From contig DAISJD010000149.1 in NCBI GenBank assembly GCA_036821645.1, positions 1-6,978 of the forward strand: 6,978 bases of DNA, written 5' to 3'. Shown here piece after piece: positions 1-5,185 of the stretch. Numbering within the stretch: position 1 is the stretch's first letter; each line of letters begins with the position of its first letter. Position numbers and translations under genes: made by a program. Under the pieces are notes generated by a model. It ran no database searches and was not told where the DNA came from. It saw only the letters and a list, made by a program, of their open reading frames with translations. Source of the stretch: DAISJD01 sp036821645. GTDB lineage: Bacteria > Pseudomonadota > Alphaproteobacteria > ATCC43930 > CGMCC-115725.

Positions 1-163
1 GACTGATGCCCCCTGCAACCGTTCTGCCAGAGTGGCGCATCATAAAGGCTGGGGGCCTGTGGCGGAACTTTTAGCCATTGCCGGTCAGGCCGCTGCCTTA
101 CTGAGACATCCATACGAGGATCATGGGGCACTGCTCTATGACGAGAACGGCTTGCCCCAGTGA
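1..163 (+). CDS. 3' end of an unidentified protein gene (partial)
   Basis: The frame starting at base 2 is open from the window edge to TGA at 161-163, giving 53 residues that end in YDENGLPQ. The last part (AELLAIAGQAAALLRHPYED, about residues 22-41) reads like an amphipathic helix from a soluble protein. I do not recognise the family, and no motif allows a functional guess. The other two plus frames stop early: one at base 4, the other at about base 72. The minus strand keeps one frame open here, but its translation is rich in R, Q and P and looks like a shadow. The gene would run convergently toward the minus-strand cluster. Its stop codon lies inside a short tandem duplication, so the present 3' end may be recent. 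A frame on a fragment this short is uncertain. Confidence 0.35.
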   Translation, partial: TDAPCNRSARVAHHKGWGPVAELLAIAGQAAALLRHPYEDHGALLYDENGLPQ

Positions 164-185
164 TCCTTGAGAGTGATCCCTGAGA
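161..185. repeat. 13-bp imperfect tandem duplication across a stop codon
   Basis: TGATCCTTGAGAG (161-173) is followed directly by TGATCCCTGAGAC (174-186), with mismatches only at the seventh and last bases. A third TGATCCTG occurs at 190-197. The first copy supplies the stop codon of the upstream reading frame. After that stop the same frame stays open to TAG at 323-325, so a 50-codon ORF could begin at GTG 173. Its translation (about residues 22-32: VFYIFKANDFA) is not obviously random, but no ribosome-binding site or known family supports it. Apart from this and the palindrome at 297-320, I see nothing in 164-340. Confidence 0.6.
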
Positions 186-296
186 CATTTGATCCTGCAT
201 TTCTGACGCGTACGCGAACCTGCGCCGGTGTGTTCTATATTTTCAAGGCAAACGACTTTGCGGCAACTGACATTGCGGCGGTAATGGGCAAGACCG

Positions 297-320
297 ACGC
301 GGCGGCCAACGCCGCCGCGT
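297..320 (-). terminator. Strong GC hairpin after the reductase gene, possible terminator
   Basis: ACGCGGCGGC (297-306) and GCCGCCGCGT (311-320) are perfect reverse complements separated by CAAC, giving a 10-bp stem. The hairpin begins 21 nt past the stop of the minus-strand reductase gene, where the end of the five-gene cluster is expected. Neither strand has a T-run after the stem, so it is not a canonical intrinsic terminator. It may protect the 3' end or act with Rho. It could also serve the convergent plus-strand gene. Confidence 0.4.
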
Positions 321-340
321 CATAGAATAGCCAGAAATCG

Positions 341-931
341 TCATAGAATCCGGCACGCATCCGCAAAATCGAAGCGGGGGCTGCGCGGGTGGAGTTTTTC
401 CGGGTCGCCATAGCCGAGATTGCACAGGAAATTGACCTGATAGCGACCGTCGGGGAAGAATTCGGCATTGACGAGGGCCTTGTCGAAGCCCGCCATGGGG
501 CCGACATCCAACCCGACCGCGCGCGCGGCCAGCATCAGATAGGCCGCCTGCAAACTGCCATTGAGGGCGGCAGTGGTGGCGATCAGGGGCTCGTTGCCGT
601 CGAACCAGGATTTTGCATCGGCATGGGGGAAAAGACGCGGCAATTCCTGGTGAAATTGCGTATCGTTGGCCAGGATCGCCGTCACCGGGGCCGTCATGGT
701 CTTTTCGACATTGCCAGGGGCGAGGGCCGGGCGCAGGCGCGCGCGGGCTTCGTCGGTCGTGACGAACAGGACGCGCATCGGGCTGCAATTGGCACTGGTC
801 GGCGGGAATTTCGCCAGATCATAGAGGGTGTGCAGCAATTCCGCCGGGACCGGGCGGTTTTGCCACCCATTGTGGGTCCGCGCGGTTCGGAACAGCCGGT
901 CGAGACTGGCGTCGGGAAGTAAATCGGACAT
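341..931 (-). CDS. RutE-like malonic semialdehyde reductase / nitroreductase-family flavoprotein
   Basis: This is a complete 196-residue protein of the FMN-dependent nitroreductase superfamily, RutE/malonic semialdehyde reductase branch (E. coli RutE has the same length). Family signatures are in order: ARTHNGW at 17-23, PPTSANCSP at 43-51, RLRPALAPGN at 65-74, APVTAI at 81-86, LPRLFPHADAKSWF at 97-110, LDVGPMAGFD at 141-150, and GYGDPEKL at 173-180 close to the C-terminus. Known members use NAD(P)H and FMN, and RutE reduces malonic semialdehyde to 3-hydroxypropionate in uracil breakdown. No other rut gene is in view, so the natural substrate here is uncertain and a general aldehyde or nitro reductase is possible. 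The ATG at 931 is preceded by GGAG (939-942) at 7-nt spacing. The gene is last in the minus-strand cluster, 60 nt after the Nfu gene. It should be cytoplasmic, having no signal peptide or membrane segment. Confidence 0.9.
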   Translation of the reverse strand: MSDLLPDASLDRLFRTARTHNGWQNRPVPAELLHTLYDLAKFPPTSANCSPMRVLFVTTDEARARLRPALAPGNVEKTMTAPVTAILANDTQFHQELPRLFPHADAKSWFDGNEPLIATTAALNGSLQAAYLMLAARAVGLDVGPMAGFDKALVNAEFFPDGRYQVNFLCNLGYGDPEKLHPRSPRFDFADACRIL

Positions 932-991
932 AATAAGGCTCCGCCGCCCGCAGGCTCGTTTCAGAACGCGCGCGGGGGTTGAGGGAATGGG

Positions 992-1546
992 TTAGACGGC
1001 GCGCACTTCCGTGACTTCGGGGATATAGTGGCGCAGCATGTTTTCGATGCCGGATTTCAAGGTCGCGGTCGAACTGGGGCAGCCGGAACAGGCCCCTTGC
1101 ATGTGCAGATAGACGATGCCGTCCTCGAACCCTTCGAACACGATGTCGCCGCCATCCTGGGCAACGGCGGGCCGCACGCGGGTATCGATCAATTCCTTGA
1201 TCTGGGTGACGATCTCGCTGTCGCCGGTGGCCGCCGTGGATTGGCCGGTGGCGGCAGTCTCATCGGAGAGGACAGGGATGCCCGTGGTGAAGCATTCCAT
1301 GATGGCCCCTAAAATGGTCGGTTTCAACCCGTACCAATCCAGATCCTGACGCTTGGTCACGGTGATGAAATCATAGCCCAAAAACACGCCGGCAACACCG
1401 TCGAGGGCGAACAGCTTTTGTGCGAGCGGCGAGCGGGCCGCACTGTCGGCATCGGGAAAATTCGCCGTCCCGGCAGCCAAGACGGTGCGTCCCGGCAGAA
1501 ATTTCAGGGTGCTGGGATTAGGGGTTTGTTCGGTTTGAATAAACAT
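992..1546 (-). CDS. NifU-family (Nfu) Fe-S cluster scaffold/carrier protein
   Basis: This 184-residue protein has the two-domain Nfu layout. The N-terminal Nfu_N domain (about 1-90) opens with MFIQTEQTPNPSTLKFLPG, almost a family fingerprint. A Thr/Ala-rich linker (about 95-110) leads to the C-terminal NifU domain (about 111-184), which carries the cluster-binding CSGC (C153, C156) after VAQDGGDIVFEGF. Nfu proteins hold a 4Fe-4S cluster at the CxxC of a dimer and pass it to target apoproteins in the cytoplasm. I chose the ATG at 1546 over the in-frame ATG at 1564. Homologues start at this residue, and a GGAAAG sequence lies 10 nt upstream of it while the longer form has no ribosome-binding site. 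The gene lies 132 nt after the Usp gene and 60 nt before the reductase. A UspA-Nfu neighbourhood is, to my knowledge, common in alphaproteobacteria. Confidence 0.93.
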   Translation of the reverse strand: MFIQTEQTPNPSTLKFLPGRTVLAAGTANFPDADSAARSPLAQKLFALDGVAGVFLGYDFITVTKRQDLDWYGLKPTILGAIMECFTTGIPVLSDETAATGQSTAATGDSEIVTQIKELIDTRVRPAVAQDGGDIVFEGFEDGIVYLHMQGACSGCPSSTATLKSGIENMLRHYIPEVTEVRAV

Positions 1547-1651
1547 GGCGCACAGACTTTCCATCAGACGGGCAGGGTGGGGCGATTACGGAGCAAACTG
1601 AGCGGTGAGCCGCCAAAAAACAAGGGGCATGTCCGATAAAGACCGCCCGAT

Positions 1652-1667
1652 CCCCGTTAAAACGGGG
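1652..1667 (-). terminator. Hairpin between the Usp and Nfu genes, weak terminator or processing site
   Basis: CCCCGTT (1652-1658) and AACGGGG (1661-1667) form an inverted repeat, realistically a 6-bp stem with a TTTA loop on the minus strand, 11 nt past the Usp stop. It is not followed by a T-run (ATCGGGCGG comes next). It may only attenuate or stabilise the message between the first three genes and the last two. The rest of the 132-nt gap holds no recognisable promoter, so whether the Nfu gene is read from upstream is open. Confidence 0.3.
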
Positions 1668-1678
1668 GCAGGGCCGGA

Positions 1679-2152
1679 TCAGGTGATGGCATCGATCATG
1701 GCATCGGTCAGGGAACCGGGGACGATCGTGATCGGAATGCGCAGACGGCTCATATATTTGTTGGAGAGCGCACTGACAAGCGGCCCCGGCCCCGCATCGC
1801 CGTCGGCGGCGGCCAGGACCAGGATCGAGATGCTGGGATCGCTATTGACATGGGCGATCAATTCTTCGCCTTGATTGCCTTCGCGCAAATGGGTCGTCGG
1901 CACCGTGCCGGTCAAGTCCGTCACCATTTTGGCGCAACGCTGCAACAGGGCGGCGGCCTCGTCTTCTTTTTCCTGACGCATCAGGCTTTCAAGGGCCATC
2001 CAATGTTGACGGTCGGTGGGCGGCATGACGTGCAACAGGGCAACCCGCCCCCCCGTCGATTTGGCTCGTCCGGCGGCATAGCGCAACGCGACATGAAATT
2101 CGGCCGTTTCATCGACGACGATAAGAAAGACACGTTCATGCGTTTCGGCCAT
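1679..2152 (-). CDS. Universal stress protein (UspA family), single domain
   Basis: This 157-residue single Usp domain has the expected Rossmann-like pattern. An opening strand with the conserved acidic residue (VFLIVVDET, D14) is followed by helix 1 (about 20-33), strand 2 (RVALLHVMPP, 36-45), a long charged helix (about 52-80), EGNQGEELIAHV (91-102), the strand SILVLAAADG (109-118) and a terminal strand (IPITIVPG, 139-146). Usp proteins are cytoplasmic stress-linked regulators, some binding ATP. Where ATP-binding members carry the Gly-rich G-x2-G-x9-G-(S/T) segment, this protein has GDAGPGPLVSALS (118-130) without the usual G(S/T). It may belong to the non-ATP-binding group. The ATG at 2152 is preceded by AGGAAAG (2161-2167 on the plus map) at 8-nt spacing, inside the end of the TIGR02186 gene. 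Only 3 nt separate that gene's stop from this start, so translation is probably coupled. Confidence 0.9.
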   Translation of the reverse strand: MAETHERVFLIVVDETAEFHVALRYAAGRAKSTGGRVALLHVMPPTDRQHWMALESLMRQEKEDEAAALLQRCAKMVTDLTGTVPTTHLREGNQGEELIAHVNSDPSISILVLAAADGDAGPGPLVSALSNKYMSRLRIPITIVPGSLTDAMIDAIT

Positions 2153-2155
2153 GGC

Positions 2156-2899
2156 TCATTCTTTCCTGAAGAGTAGGGAGATGAACCATCCGACCATAGC
2201 AGCACTGATGATCGCGATTAAACCGTATAGAATTGCATGGCTGGTCGCGAAATCATTGATTTCCGCTTCGATGCCCGTCTCGGAAATGACGAGCGGCGTA
2301 GACAGGGCGGCGACAATATCGTTCTTTTTAATGAGATAAACATTAATTTTATAGGCGCCGGTCGGCACTGTAGAGGGAAATTTAATGGTCGTTGTAAAAA
2401 GACGCTCGCCCCTGAATTCAACTTTTTCTGGATTTACTGAATAAAGATCTTGATTTTGAAAGTTTCTGATCAGTGCGGCACGGAAATTATTTTGCTCTTC
2501 TAGGGCATAATGTTCATAGGGTTGGAGTTTCAGACTGTCCAATCCGATTTCATTCAATTGGCGCAGATTGCCGGGAATAATGTCCGAAACGGGTTTATTG
2601 GCGAATATTTTATAGTAACCGGGAACGGATTTGAACGTGACCCCAGTGGTATTCAACCAAATCCCGGCGATCCGTTCCTTGCGGCGCACGACTGTGTCCC
2701 GTTCCGGGCCGCGCACGGTTACGATGACGTCGCCGCCCCCTTCGACCGACCCGAACAAGGTCACCGATACGCCGACGAACCCCGTCGTAATGGCGACGAG
2801 ATGGGTGTTGAGGTCGGCAATCAAGGGCTGCTCGGCGCGCACCGGTGTGACACACCATCCGAGGATCATCAAGCCTGCAACGAGGGTGCGTCCGATCAT
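2156..2899 (-). CDS. TIGR02186-family membrane-anchored protein, partner of the TSUP permease
   Basis: This 247-residue protein matches the alphaproteobacterial TIGR02186 family of unknown function. A signal peptide (about 1-22, hydrophobic 6-18, ending VRA before EQ) is followed by a largely beta-rich domain (about 23-215). That domain includes GFVGVSVTLFGSVEGGGDVIVTVRGP (39-64), IAGIWLNT (77-84) and a GAYKINVYLI strand (181-190). A single C-terminal membrane helix (about 223-243) is followed by the basic tail FRKE. The expected topology is a periplasmic domain tethered to the inner membrane. Family members sit next to TauE/SafE permease genes, as here, where the start overlaps the permease stop by 4 nt (ATGA). 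GAGG lies 5 nt before the ATG. An accessory or substrate-handling subunit of the permease is an inference. The middle of the gene (about 2200-2660) is visibly more AT-rich than its neighbours. Confidence 0.88.
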   Translation of the reverse strand: MIGRTLVAGLMILGWCVTPVRAEQPLIADLNTHLVAITTGFVGVSVTLFGSVEGGGDVIVTVRGPERDTVVRRKERIAGIWLNTTGVTFKSVPGYYKIFANKPVSDIIPGNLRQLNEIGLDSLKLQPYEHYALEEQNNFRAALIRNFQNQDLYSVNPEKVEFRGERLFTTTIKFPSTVPTGAYKINVYLIKKNDIVAALSTPLVISETGIEAEINDFATSHAILYGLIAIISAAMVGWFISLLFRKE

Positions 2900-3813
2900 T
2901 CGATCCTCGGCACGATGGAATAGAGATCGTCGGGGCGCAGGGTCAAATCGATCAACAGCTTGATGCCGAATCCCAAGACCAGCAGGGCCAGCAACACGCG
3001 TAGATAATCCCCGCGCAATTTAGCCCCGACCCGTGCGCCATATTGAACCCCAACGGCCCCACCGATCAGCATCAGCAAGGCAAGCACGGCATCGACGGTT
3101 CGGTTGGTCGCGGCCTGTAGCAGCGAGACGGAAGCCGCGATGAAGATCGTCTGAAACAACGATGTGCCGGGCACCATCCGCACCGGCATGCCCAGGATAT
3201 AAATCATCGCCGGGACGATCAAAAACCCGCCGCCAACCCCGAGGATGGCCGAGAGAATGCCGATCATGACCCCGATGCCGAGCGGCAAGAGGATGCTGAC
3301 CCGCAGGCGGGACCGGGGGAAATCGAGTTTGAGCGGCCAATGATGCAGGAAAGACGGGTTTTGCGGCCGCCGCGGCGGGGTCTGGGTGCGGCGGGTTCGC
3401 AACACGGTGCCGACGCTCTCCAACAGCATCATACTGCCGAGGCTGCCCAGAAGAATGACGTAAGAAACCGAAATGACGAAATCGATTTGACCCAGGCGCC
3501 GCAGCAGGCTGAACAGCGCAACCCCGATGATGGACCCGACCAACCCGCCTGCGGCCAGGATGAAGCCCATTTTGAAATCGACATTGCCGCGTCGCCAATG
3601 GGTGATGACGCCCGACAGGGACGCGCCCACCAACTGATTGGCGGACGAGGCCACGGCGACCGGTTGCGGGATGCCGATAAAAATCAGAAGCGGCGTCAAC
3701 AGAAACCCACCGCCGACGCCGAACATCCCCGATAGAAACCCAACGCCAAGGCCGATGGAAAGCAGGACGAACACATCCTGCGTAACTTCGGCAATCGGCA
3801 GGTAGATTTCCAT
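2896..3813 (-). CDS. TauE/SafE (TSUP) family anion permease, putative sulfite/sulfonate exporter
   Basis: This 305-residue integral inner-membrane protein has the internal duplication typical of TSUP. The first half carries GMFGVGGGFLLTPLL (29-43), and the second repeats it as AILGVGGGFLIVPAM (189-203). Hydrophobic segments fall at about 14-34, 36-56, 83-105, 111-133, 173-192, 194-209, 217-234, 242-262 and 270-290. Between the halves is a long basic, proline-rich cytoplasmic loop (about 139-171) ending PLKLDFPRSRLRV, a feature of TSUP members paired with TIGR02186. Known relatives move sulfite, sulfoacetate or other small organosulfur anions, but the substrate here cannot be read from sequence. 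Start choice: the ATG at 3813 gives a normal N-terminus, the nearby ATGs at 3820 and 3826 are out of frame, and the only upstream purine match is a weak GGTGAT. It is first in the minus-strand cluster and overlaps the next gene by 4 nt. Confidence 0.93.
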   Translation of the reverse strand: MEIYLPIAEVTQDVFVLLSIGLGVGFLSGMFGVGGGFLLTPLLIFIGIPQPVAVASSANQLVGASLSGVITHWRRGNVDFKMGFILAAGGLVGSIIGVALFSLLRRLGQIDFVISVSYVILLGSLGSMMLLESVGTVLRTRRTQTPPRRPQNPSFLHHWPLKLDFPRSRLRVSILLPLGIGVMIGILSAILGVGGGFLIVPAMIYILGMPVRMVPGTSLFQTIFIAASVSLLQAATNRTVDAVLALLMLIGGAVGVQYGARVGAKLRGDYLRVLLALLVLGFGIKLLIDLTLRPDDLYSIVPRIE

Positions 3814-3951
3814 CGGACATCACCATAGGGTGGGTATGTGTCCGGGCACTCTACCGTCTGATCCGGGCTATTGCAATGTAATCAGGCAACGACAAAGACG
3901 ATCGCGACACAGCGACGGAGCGATGGCAACAGAATAAATTTAAGGGGGATT
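3814..3951 (-). promoter_or_regulatory. Upstream region of the TSUP cluster and 3' flank of tRNA-Val
   Basis: This non-coding stretch of about 140 nt separates the tRNA 3' end from the permease start. It should hold the cluster promoter. The best I can see on the minus strand is TTGTCG, 17 nt, AATAGC (about 3859-3890), which is a poor match. No clear intrinsic terminator follows the tRNA: there is only an AT-rich AAATTTA patch after a CCCCC run. Read-through from the tRNA transcript into the cluster is therefore possible. Confidence 0.25.
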
Positions 3952-4026
3952 TGGTGGGCGCGACAGGGATCGAACCTGTGACCACTACGATGTCAACGTA
4001 GTGCTCTACCGCTGAGCTACACGCCC
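3952..4026 (-). tRNA. tRNA-Val (anticodon GAC), CCA encoded
   Basis: On the minus strand the 75-nt sequence folds as a standard cloverleaf. The acceptor stem GGGCGTG pairs with CGCGCCC (one T-G wobble). The D arm is GCTC-AGCGGTA-GAGC, and the anticodon stem CTACG/CGTAG encloses the loop TTGACAT with anticodon GAC. A 5-nt variable loop TGGTC and the T arm ACAGG-TTCGATC-CCTGT follow. The discriminator base is A, and the 3' CCA is encoded at 3952-3954. It reads GUC/GUU valine codons. Confidence 0.97.
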
Positions 4027-4068
4027 ACATTTTGAGAGGCTGGAAAGAACGTCCAACCGAGGAGCGGT

Positions 4069-4109
4069 TAGATACTCACTTTTTTTCGTCACTGCAAGAG
4101 GTTTTTTTT
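4069..4109 (-). promoter_or_regulatory. Likely promoter of tRNA-Val with an A-tract UP-like element
   Basis: On the minus strand TTGCAG (4092-4097) is followed 17 nt later by TATCTA (4069-4074), which would start transcription about 35 nt before the tRNA. Directly upstream of the -35 is a run of eight A (4102-4109), with another AAAA at 4113-4116, resembling the UP elements of stable-RNA promoters. A seven-A run also occupies part of the spacer (4080-4086). The -10 match is only moderate. Confidence 0.45.
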
Positions 4110-4166
4110 GAATTTTCGATCCGGTCCATTTGCATCATGGAGATCGACGCGAAATTAGGCTAGATC

Positions 4167-5069
4167 ATGAGCATGAAGGCGCTTGATCCGTATCCAAAAC
4201 CCTATGAAATCGTGATGCCGCCGGTGCAATCGCGCCCCGTGATCGTGGCATCGCCCCATAGCGGCCATCATTATCCGCCGGAATTCTTGGCGGCGTCCAG
4301 GCTCGATGCCAAAAGCCTGCGCAGTTCGGAAGATTGTTTCGTCCATGAAATTTTCGGCCATGTGCCCCATTATGGGGTGCCGCTGCTCCATGCCTTGTTC
4401 GCCAGGGCCTATATCGATGCCAATCGCGAACCGTTCGAGTTGGACCAGTCGATGTTCGTCGATGAGTTGCCGCGCTATGTCAATCGAAACTCTTCGCGGG
4501 TCGCGGCGGGGCTTGGGACGATTGCCCGGGTCGTCGCCGACGGTGTCGCGATTTACCGGGATAAATTGCGGGTCGACGACGCGATGGCCCGGATCGAGAG
4601 CCTCTATCGCCCTTATCACGCCGCCTTGATCCGCCTCATTCACCAGACGAGCGCGCATTATGGCACCTGCCTCTTGATCGATGCCCATTCGATGCCCTCG
4701 ACCAGTGCGGGGCGTACGGTCGGCCGTCGGGTCGATATCGTGCTGGGGGACCGGATGGGAACCTCTTGCGCCGCCCGGTTCACGGCAGCGGCCGAGGCGC
4801 ATTTGAAGCAGATGGGCTATCGGGTCATGCGCAACACGCCCTATGCGGGCGGTTTCACCACGGGGCACTATGCCGATCCCGATCAGGGCCGTCATTGCTT
4901 GCAAATCGAGATCAATCGCGCCCTCTATATGGACGAGCGCCGGTTGGAGCCGAAACCCTTCATGCGGACGGTGCAGGAAGACATGACCCGGCTCGTGGTG
5001 GCCTTGGGCGATCTTGCCGTCGACCTGCGGGCAGCCGAAATCGCCGCCCGATCGGACCGATCGTTTTGA
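4167..5069 (+). CDS. N-formylglutamate amidohydrolase family enzyme (HutG-type FGase)
   Basis: This complete 300-residue protein belongs to the FGase family (PF05013). The motifs are in order: SPHSGHHYP (29-37) with a likely metal-binding His, SEDCFV (54-59), YIDANREPFELD (82-93), LLIDAHSMPS (169-178), RNTPYAGGFTTGHY (222-235) and QIEINRALYMDE (246-257). FGase is a metal-dependent cytoplasmic hydrolase that releases formate and L-glutamate from N-formylglutamate, the last step of one histidine-degradation route. No hutH, hutU, hutI or hutF is in view and the neighbour is phenylalanine hydroxylase, so another N-formyl amino acid or related amide is possible. The ATG at 4167 has only a weak AGG (4157-4159) ahead of it. 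An in-frame TAG at 4161-4163 rules out a longer form, and M3 (4173) is the alternative start. A longer open frame on the opposite strand is a shadow, having no family features. Confidence 0.92.
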   Translation: MSMKALDPYPKPYEIVMPPVQSRPVIVASPHSGHHYPPEFLAASRLDAKSLRSSEDCFVHEIFGHVPHYGVPLLHALFARAYIDANREPFELDQSMFVDELPRYVNRNSSRVAAGLGTIARVVADGVAIYRDKLRVDDAMARIESLYRPYHAALIRLIHQTSAHYGTCLLIDAHSMPSTSAGRTVGRRVDIVLGDRMGTSCAARFTAAAEAHLKQMGYRVMRNTPYAGGFTTGHYADPDQGRHCLQIEINRALYMDERRLEPKPFMRTVQEDMTRLVVALGDLAVDLRAAEIAARSDRSF

Positions 5070-5073
5070 TCGG
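5049..5073 (+). terminator. Overlapping short hairpins at the end of the FGase gene
   Basis: CGATCGG/CCGATCG (5049-5055 and 5057-5063, one base between them) is followed by TTTT. An alternative CCGATC/GATCGG hairpin (5057-5062 and 5068-5073) encloses that T-run. Both overlap the stop codon (5067-5069). The stems are short and the T-run is only four, so at best this is a weak attenuator before phhA. Confidence 0.25.
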
Positions 5074-5099
5074 ATAAAAGCAACAGTCGGCAAAGCCTC

Positions 5100-5146
5100 T
5101 GCTGGACTTTTGCGCCTGTGCTGGACGATACTGTTTCTTGTGAAAC
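5100..5146 (+). promoter_or_regulatory. Candidate operator region upstream of phhA: direct repeats plus a dyad
   Basis: The 8-mer TGCTGGAC occurs at 5100-5107 and again at 5119-5126, 19 bp apart (about two helical turns). Next comes a perfect dyad, GTTTC (5133-5137), TTGT, GAAAC (5142-5146), 40 nt before the phhA start. This is a plausible regulator site or leader hairpin. It does not match the TGTAAA-N6-TTTACA box of TyrR/PhhR regulators. I cannot place a convincing -35/-10 pair here. Confidence 0.3.
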
Positions 5147-5185
5147 TAATGCGCCAACGCCAGGATCAAGGGGACTGAGACCGTC

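Noticed and set aside
243..788. 181-codon minus-strand frame and a 177-codon plus frame (389-922) over the reductase gene
   Set aside because: Both are shadows. The RutE-like frame carries full-length family motifs and a ribosome-binding site.
1594..1621. GCGG-CTCA-CCGC hairpin next to an A6 run, considered as a terminator
   Set aside because: On the minus strand the T-run precedes the stem rather than following it. The stem is only 4 bp, and no plus-strand gene precedes it.
3020..3826. 268-codon minus-strand frame overlapping the permease gene
   Set aside because: It is a frame-shifted shadow, low in hydrophobic segments and rich in R, G and H. The TSUP frame has duplicated family motifs and couples to the next gene.
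4055..4069. AACCG-AGGAG-CGGTT hairpin near the T7 run, considered as a terminator
   Set aside because: The stem is 5 bp and lies 10 nt from the T-run. It lies in the tRNA leader, with no plus-strand gene upstream to terminate.
4137..4163. Eight-codon upstream frame (MEIDAKLG) ending 3 nt before the FGase start, in the same frame
   Set aside because: It has no ribosome-binding site and no regulatory codon run, so it is more likely chance. It only shows that the FGase cannot start further upstream.
4155..5093. 312-codon open frame on the minus strand opposite the FGase gene, longer than the gene itself
   Set aside because: It is rich in R, H, G and P with no family motif. The plus-strand frame has clear FGase motifs throughout, so this is an antisense shadow of GC-rich codons.
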